A DNA stretch of 7,422 bases from Alphaproteobacteria bacterium (GTDB lineage Bacteria > Pseudomonadota > Alphaproteobacteria > Rhodobacterales > Rhodobacteraceae): assembly GCA_024277955.1 (NCBI GenBank), contig JAJRUE010000121.1, forward strand, positions 1 through 7,422, written 5' to 3'. Shown here one piece after another: positions 5,092 through 7,422 of this stretch. The notes under the pieces are model-generated. The model saw nothing but the letters and a program-made list of their open reading frames with translations, was not told where the DNA came from and did no database searches. The first letter of the stretch is position 1. Every line of letters starts with the position of its first letter. The translations under genes were made by a program, and so were the position numbers.

Positions 5092-6021
5092 ATGAGAGCC
5101 ACCCGCGTTGTCCAGAAGATCCTAGCCAATTACGAAGGCGAAACCCCCGGGGTCAAGGCGAACCTCTGCCGGATGCTGATGAACGGCAAGCTTGGCGGCA
5201 CCGGCAAGATGATCATCCTGCCGGTGGACCAGGGCTTTGAACACGGGCCGGCGCGCTCTTTCGCGCCCAACCCGGCGGGCTATGATCCGCATTACCACTA
5301 CCAGCTGGCGATCGACGCAGGCCTGAATGCCTTTGCCGCGCCGCTGGGGCTGCTGGAAGCGGGCGCCGACACCTATGCCGGGCAGATCCCGCTGATCCTG
5401 AAGGCCAACAGCGCCAATTCGCTGATGCCGTCCGAGGCGCCCAAGGACCAGGCGGTGACCGCCAGCGTCGATGACGCGCTGCGGCTGGGCTGCGCGGCGA
5501 TCGGGTTCACGATCTACCCCGGTTCGTCGGCCGGTAACGGCATGTTCGAGGAGATCGCCGAGATCCGCCGCGAAGCCGCCGCCAAGGGGCTGGCGACGGT
5601 GATCTGGTCCTATCCGCGCGGCGAAGCGCTGGACAAGGCCGGCGAAACCGCGGTGGACATCGCCGCCTACGCCGCCCAGATCGCCGCGCTTCTGGGGGCG
5701 CATGTCATCAAGATCAAGCTGTCCACCGATCACCTGTCGCTGGGCGAAGCGAAAAAGGTCTACGAGGCGGAGAACATCGACATCGCCAGCCAGGCGGCGC
5801 GGGTGAAGAACTGCATGGACGCGGCCTTCAACGGGCGGCGGATCGTGGTGTTTTCGGGCGGGGCCAAGAAGGGCGCCGACAGCGTGTTCGACGACGCGCG
5901 CGCGATCCGCGACGGCGGCGGCAACGGCTCGATCATCGGGCGCAATTCGTTCCAGCGGGACAAGGCGGATGCGCTGGCGATGCTGGGCAAGCTGGTGGAC
6001 ATCTACAAGGGCAAGGCCTGA
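5092..6021 (+). CDS. fbaB: Class I fructose-bisphosphate aldolase (DhnA/FbaB type)
   Basis: This cytoplasmic enzyme reversibly cleaves fructose-1,6-bisphosphate to dihydroxyacetone phosphate and glyceraldehyde-3-phosphate through a lysine Schiff base, in glycolysis and gluconeogenesis. The 309-residue TIM barrel shows MIILPVDQGFEHGP (40-53), SANSLMP, GFTIYPGS, VIWSYPRG, HVIKIKL (204-210) and the phosphate-binding stretches VFSGGAKKGADSVFDDAR and IIGRNSFQR. Lys209, or less likely Lys207, is the probable Schiff-base lysine by comparison with archaeal-type class I aldolases. It is shorter than E. coli FbaB (about 350 residues). The start is ATG 5092, with AGAGGAGGG 6 nt upstream. An open extension to 5029 has no family similarity and overlaps the promoter. 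Substrate is inferred from family; related DhnA enzymes can use other sugar phosphates. Confidence 0.92.
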   Translation: MRATRVVQKILANYEGETPGVKANLCRMLMNGKLGGTGKMIILPVDQGFEHGPARSFAPNPAGYDPHYHYQLAIDAGLNAFAAPLGLLEAGADTYAGQIPLILKANSANSLMPSEAPKDQAVTASVDDALRLGCAAIGFTIYPGSSAGNGMFEEIAEIRREAAAKGLATVIWSYPRGEALDKAGETAVDIAAYAAQIAALLGAHVIKIKLSTDHLSLGEAKKVYEAENIDIASQAARVKNCMDAAFNGRRIVVFSGGAKKGADSVFDDARAIRDGGGNGSIIGRNSFQRDKADALAMLGKLVDIYKGKA

Positions 6022-6032
6022 ACCGGGCGCAG

Positions 6033-6079
6033 CCGTTTTCTTTGAAAGAAAACGGTCCGAAATCCTTGAAGGATTTCGG
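6033..6079. terminator. Twin 23-bp perfect palindromes, probable bidirectional terminator
   Basis: Two adjacent palindromes at 6033-6055 and 6057-6079 are separated by a single base. Each has 11-bp perfect arms around one central G: CCGTTTTCTTT/AAAGAAAACGG and CCGAAATCCTT/AAGGATTTCGG. Each can fold as a 10-bp stem with a TGA triloop and the same CCG...CGG ends. An outer CCGGG (6023-6027) can pair with CCCGG (6085-6089). They lie between the convergent stops of the aldolase gene (6021) and the acyl-CoA dehydrogenase gene (6091). For minus-strand transcripts the first stem is followed by the T-rich arm of the other, as expected of an intrinsic terminator. Confidence 0.8.
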
Positions 6080-6090
6080 CGCGGCCCGGG

Positions 6091-7422
6091 TCAGATCCGC
6101 GCGATCAGCGCCGCTGTATCCAGCCCCGACACCGCCCCGGTCACCTGGCCGTGGGCGCCCGCGACCCGGCTGGCCACATAGCCGTCGGCCACCGCCCCCG
6201 GCATGTGCTTGATCAGGACCGAGGCGGTCAGCAGCACCGCCAGGCGTTCGGTGAACCAGCGCGCTTCCGCCTCGTCCGGCAGGGCGGGCCAGCGCTCGAA
6301 ATGGGCGCTCAGCGCCGCGTCGTAGCGCCGGTCCGCGCCGCGCGCGGCGTCCAGTTCGGCCCGCAGCATCTCGCCCGCCAGCGGTTCGCGCGCCAGCGTG
6401 CGCAGCACATCCAGGCAGATCACGTTGCCGGAACCTTCCCAGATCGAGTTCAGCGGGCTTTCGCGAAACAGCATCGGCATCGGCGTGTCCTCGACATAGC
6501 CCATGCCGCCCAGCACCTCCATCGCCTCGTAAACCACCACCGGGCAGCGCTTGTTCGACAGGAACTTGGCCAGCGCCACCGAGATCCGGGCAAACGCCCG
6601 GTCTTCGGCGCTGTCCCCGTCAAAGGCCCGCGCCACCCGCATCCCCAGCGCCAGCGCCCCTTCCCAGTCCAGCGCCAGGTCGGCCAGAACCGCACGCATC
6701 AAGGGCTGATCGATCAGCTTCTTCTGGAACGCCACCCGCCCCTCGCACCAGCGCTTGGCCTCGGCCAGCGCCGCGCGCATCAGCCCCGCCGGCGCCATCG
6801 CCGTGTCCAGCCGGGTGTGATGCACCATCTCGATGATGGTGCGCACGCCGCGCCCTTCATCGCCTAGCCGAAAGGCCCGCGCCCCGGCGTATTCGATTTC
6901 CGAAGACGCGTTCGCCCGGTTGCCCAGCTTGTCCTTCAACCGCATGATCTGGATCGCGTTGCGCGCCCCTTCCAGCCAGCGCGGCACCAGAAAGCAGGTC
7001 AGCCCGCCGGGCGCCTGCGCCAGCGTCAGGAACCCGTCCGACATCGGCGCCGAACAGAACCACTTGTGCCCGACCAGCCGGTAGTGCCCGTCCGCCGGGT
7101 CGGCCCGGGTGGCGTTGGCGCGCAGGTCCGACCCGCCCTGCTTTTCGGTCATCGCCATGCCCAGCGTCGCCGCGCTCTTTTCGACCACCGGGCGCGGCGA
7201 CGGGTCATAGCCGCGCGCCGCCAGCCGCGGCTGCCACAGCGCTGCAATCTCGGGATCGGCGGCCAGCGTCGGGTGGCCGGCGTAGGTCATCGTCATCGGG
7301 CAGCACACCCCCGGCTCCACCTGGTTCAGCAGGTAGACCATCGCCGCGTGGGTCACATGGCCGCCGGCGCCCCCTTCCCAGGCCACCGCCGCATAGCCGG
7401 CCTCGAGCCCAACGCGCATCAG
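6091..7422 (-). CDS. AidB-like acyl-CoA dehydrogenase, N-terminus beyond window
   Basis: The frame is open from the right edge to the TGA at 6091-6093 and shows 443 residues. The first Met (7419) is internal, since the frame continues beyond it. Compared with E. coli AidB (541 residues) about 97 N-terminal residues are missing. Matches in order (visible numbering): CCPMTMTYAGHP, GMAMTEKQGGSDLRAN (FAD/substrate region, MTEK at 91), LVGHKWFCSAPMSD, RLKDKLGNRANASSEIEY, QPLMRAVLADLAL, EAMEVLGGMGYVEDTPMP and SPLNSIWEGSGNVICLDVLR. Glu329 in IWEGSG corresponds to the catalytic-base position of AidB. AidB binds FAD and DNA and is induced by alkylation in E. coli, but its physiological substrate is unsettled. 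Alphaproteobacterial members may be ordinary isovaleryl-CoA-like dehydrogenases. No alkylation-response neighbour is visible here. Confidence 0.9.
   Translation of the reverse strand: MMRVGLEAGYAAVAWEGGAGGHVTHAAMVYLLNQVEPGVCCPMTMTYAGHPTLAADPEIAALWQPRLAARGYDPSPRPVVEKSAATLGMAMTEKQGGSDLRANATRADPADGHYRLVGHKWFCSAPMSDGFLTLAQAPGGLTCFLVPRWLEGARNAIQIMRLKDKLGNRANASSEIEYAGARAFRLGDEGRGVRTIIEMVHHTRLDTAMAPAGLMRAALAEAKRWCEGRVAFQKKLIDQPLMRAVLADLALDWEGALALGMRVARAFDGDSAEDRAFARISVALAKFLSNKRCPVVVYEAMEVLGGMGYVEDTPMPMLFRESPLNSIWEGSGNVICLDVLRTLAREPLAGEMLRAELDAARGADRRYDAALSAHFERWPALPDEAEARWFTERLAVLLTASVLIKHMPGAVADGYVASRVAGAHGQVTGAVSGLDTAALIARI

Noticed and set aside
5122..5733. 203-residue minus-strand frame inside the aldolase gene
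   Set aside because: It is a shadow of a clearly real gene, rich in Arg/Gly/Val without any motif.
7417..7419. ATG at 7419 as start of the acyl-CoA dehydrogenase
   Set aside because: The frame continues to the window edge and comparison with AidB shows about 97 residues lie upstream.

Overview
The window looks like an ordinary chromosomal segment from a high-GC alphaproteobacterium, most likely of the Rhodobacterales (Rhodobacteraceae/Paracoccaceae). I infer this from the strongly GC-rich third codon positions, the TyrS start (MTYHPKSEFM), the DUF3179 protein, the paired small cyclophilins and the short DhnA/FbaB-type class I aldolase. It is a reading by eye; no search was run. I see no mobile element, CRISPR array, tRNA, rRNA or phage gene, and no convincing new multi-gene system.

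Layout from left to right. (1) Positions 1-958, minus: anmK, anhydro-N-acetylmuramic acid kinase (cell-wall recycling), whose last part lies beyond the left edge. (2) Positions 959-1063: a short divergent spacer holding three tandem 19-bp units, one of which carries the anmK ribosome binding site. (3) Positions 1064-2314, plus: tyrS, tyrosyl-tRNA synthetase. (4) Positions 2315-2566: a convergent spacer with strong GC hairpins and copy A of a 34-nt element. (5) Positions 2567-3580, minus: an exported DUF3179 protein. (6) Positions 3659-4273 and 4266-4772, minus: two cyclophilin-type peptidyl-prolyl isomerases overlapping by 8 bp, the upstream one cytoplasmic and the downstream one with an N-terminal membrane anchor or signal. 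(7) Positions 4773-5091: a divergent spacer with copy B of the 34-nt element, an 8-bp inverted repeat and a candidate promoter. (8) Positions 5092-6021, plus: class I fructose-bisphosphate aldolase. (9) Positions 6022-6090: a convergent spacer almost filled by two perfect 23-bp palindromes, probably a bidirectional terminator. (10) Positions 6091-7422, minus: an AidB-like acyl-CoA dehydrogenase that lacks its N-terminus because the window ends.

The genes do not form one pathway. They are housekeeping functions: cell-wall recycling, translation, protein folding, glycolysis/gluconeogenesis, and an acyl-CoA dehydrogenase-fold protein. The minus-strand block of the two isomerases, possibly followed by the DUF3179 gene, could be one transcription unit. 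Most of what merits a second look is in the spacers: the tandem repeat between anmK and tyrS, the dispersed 34-nt element, the twin palindromes, and the inverted repeat before the aldolase gene.
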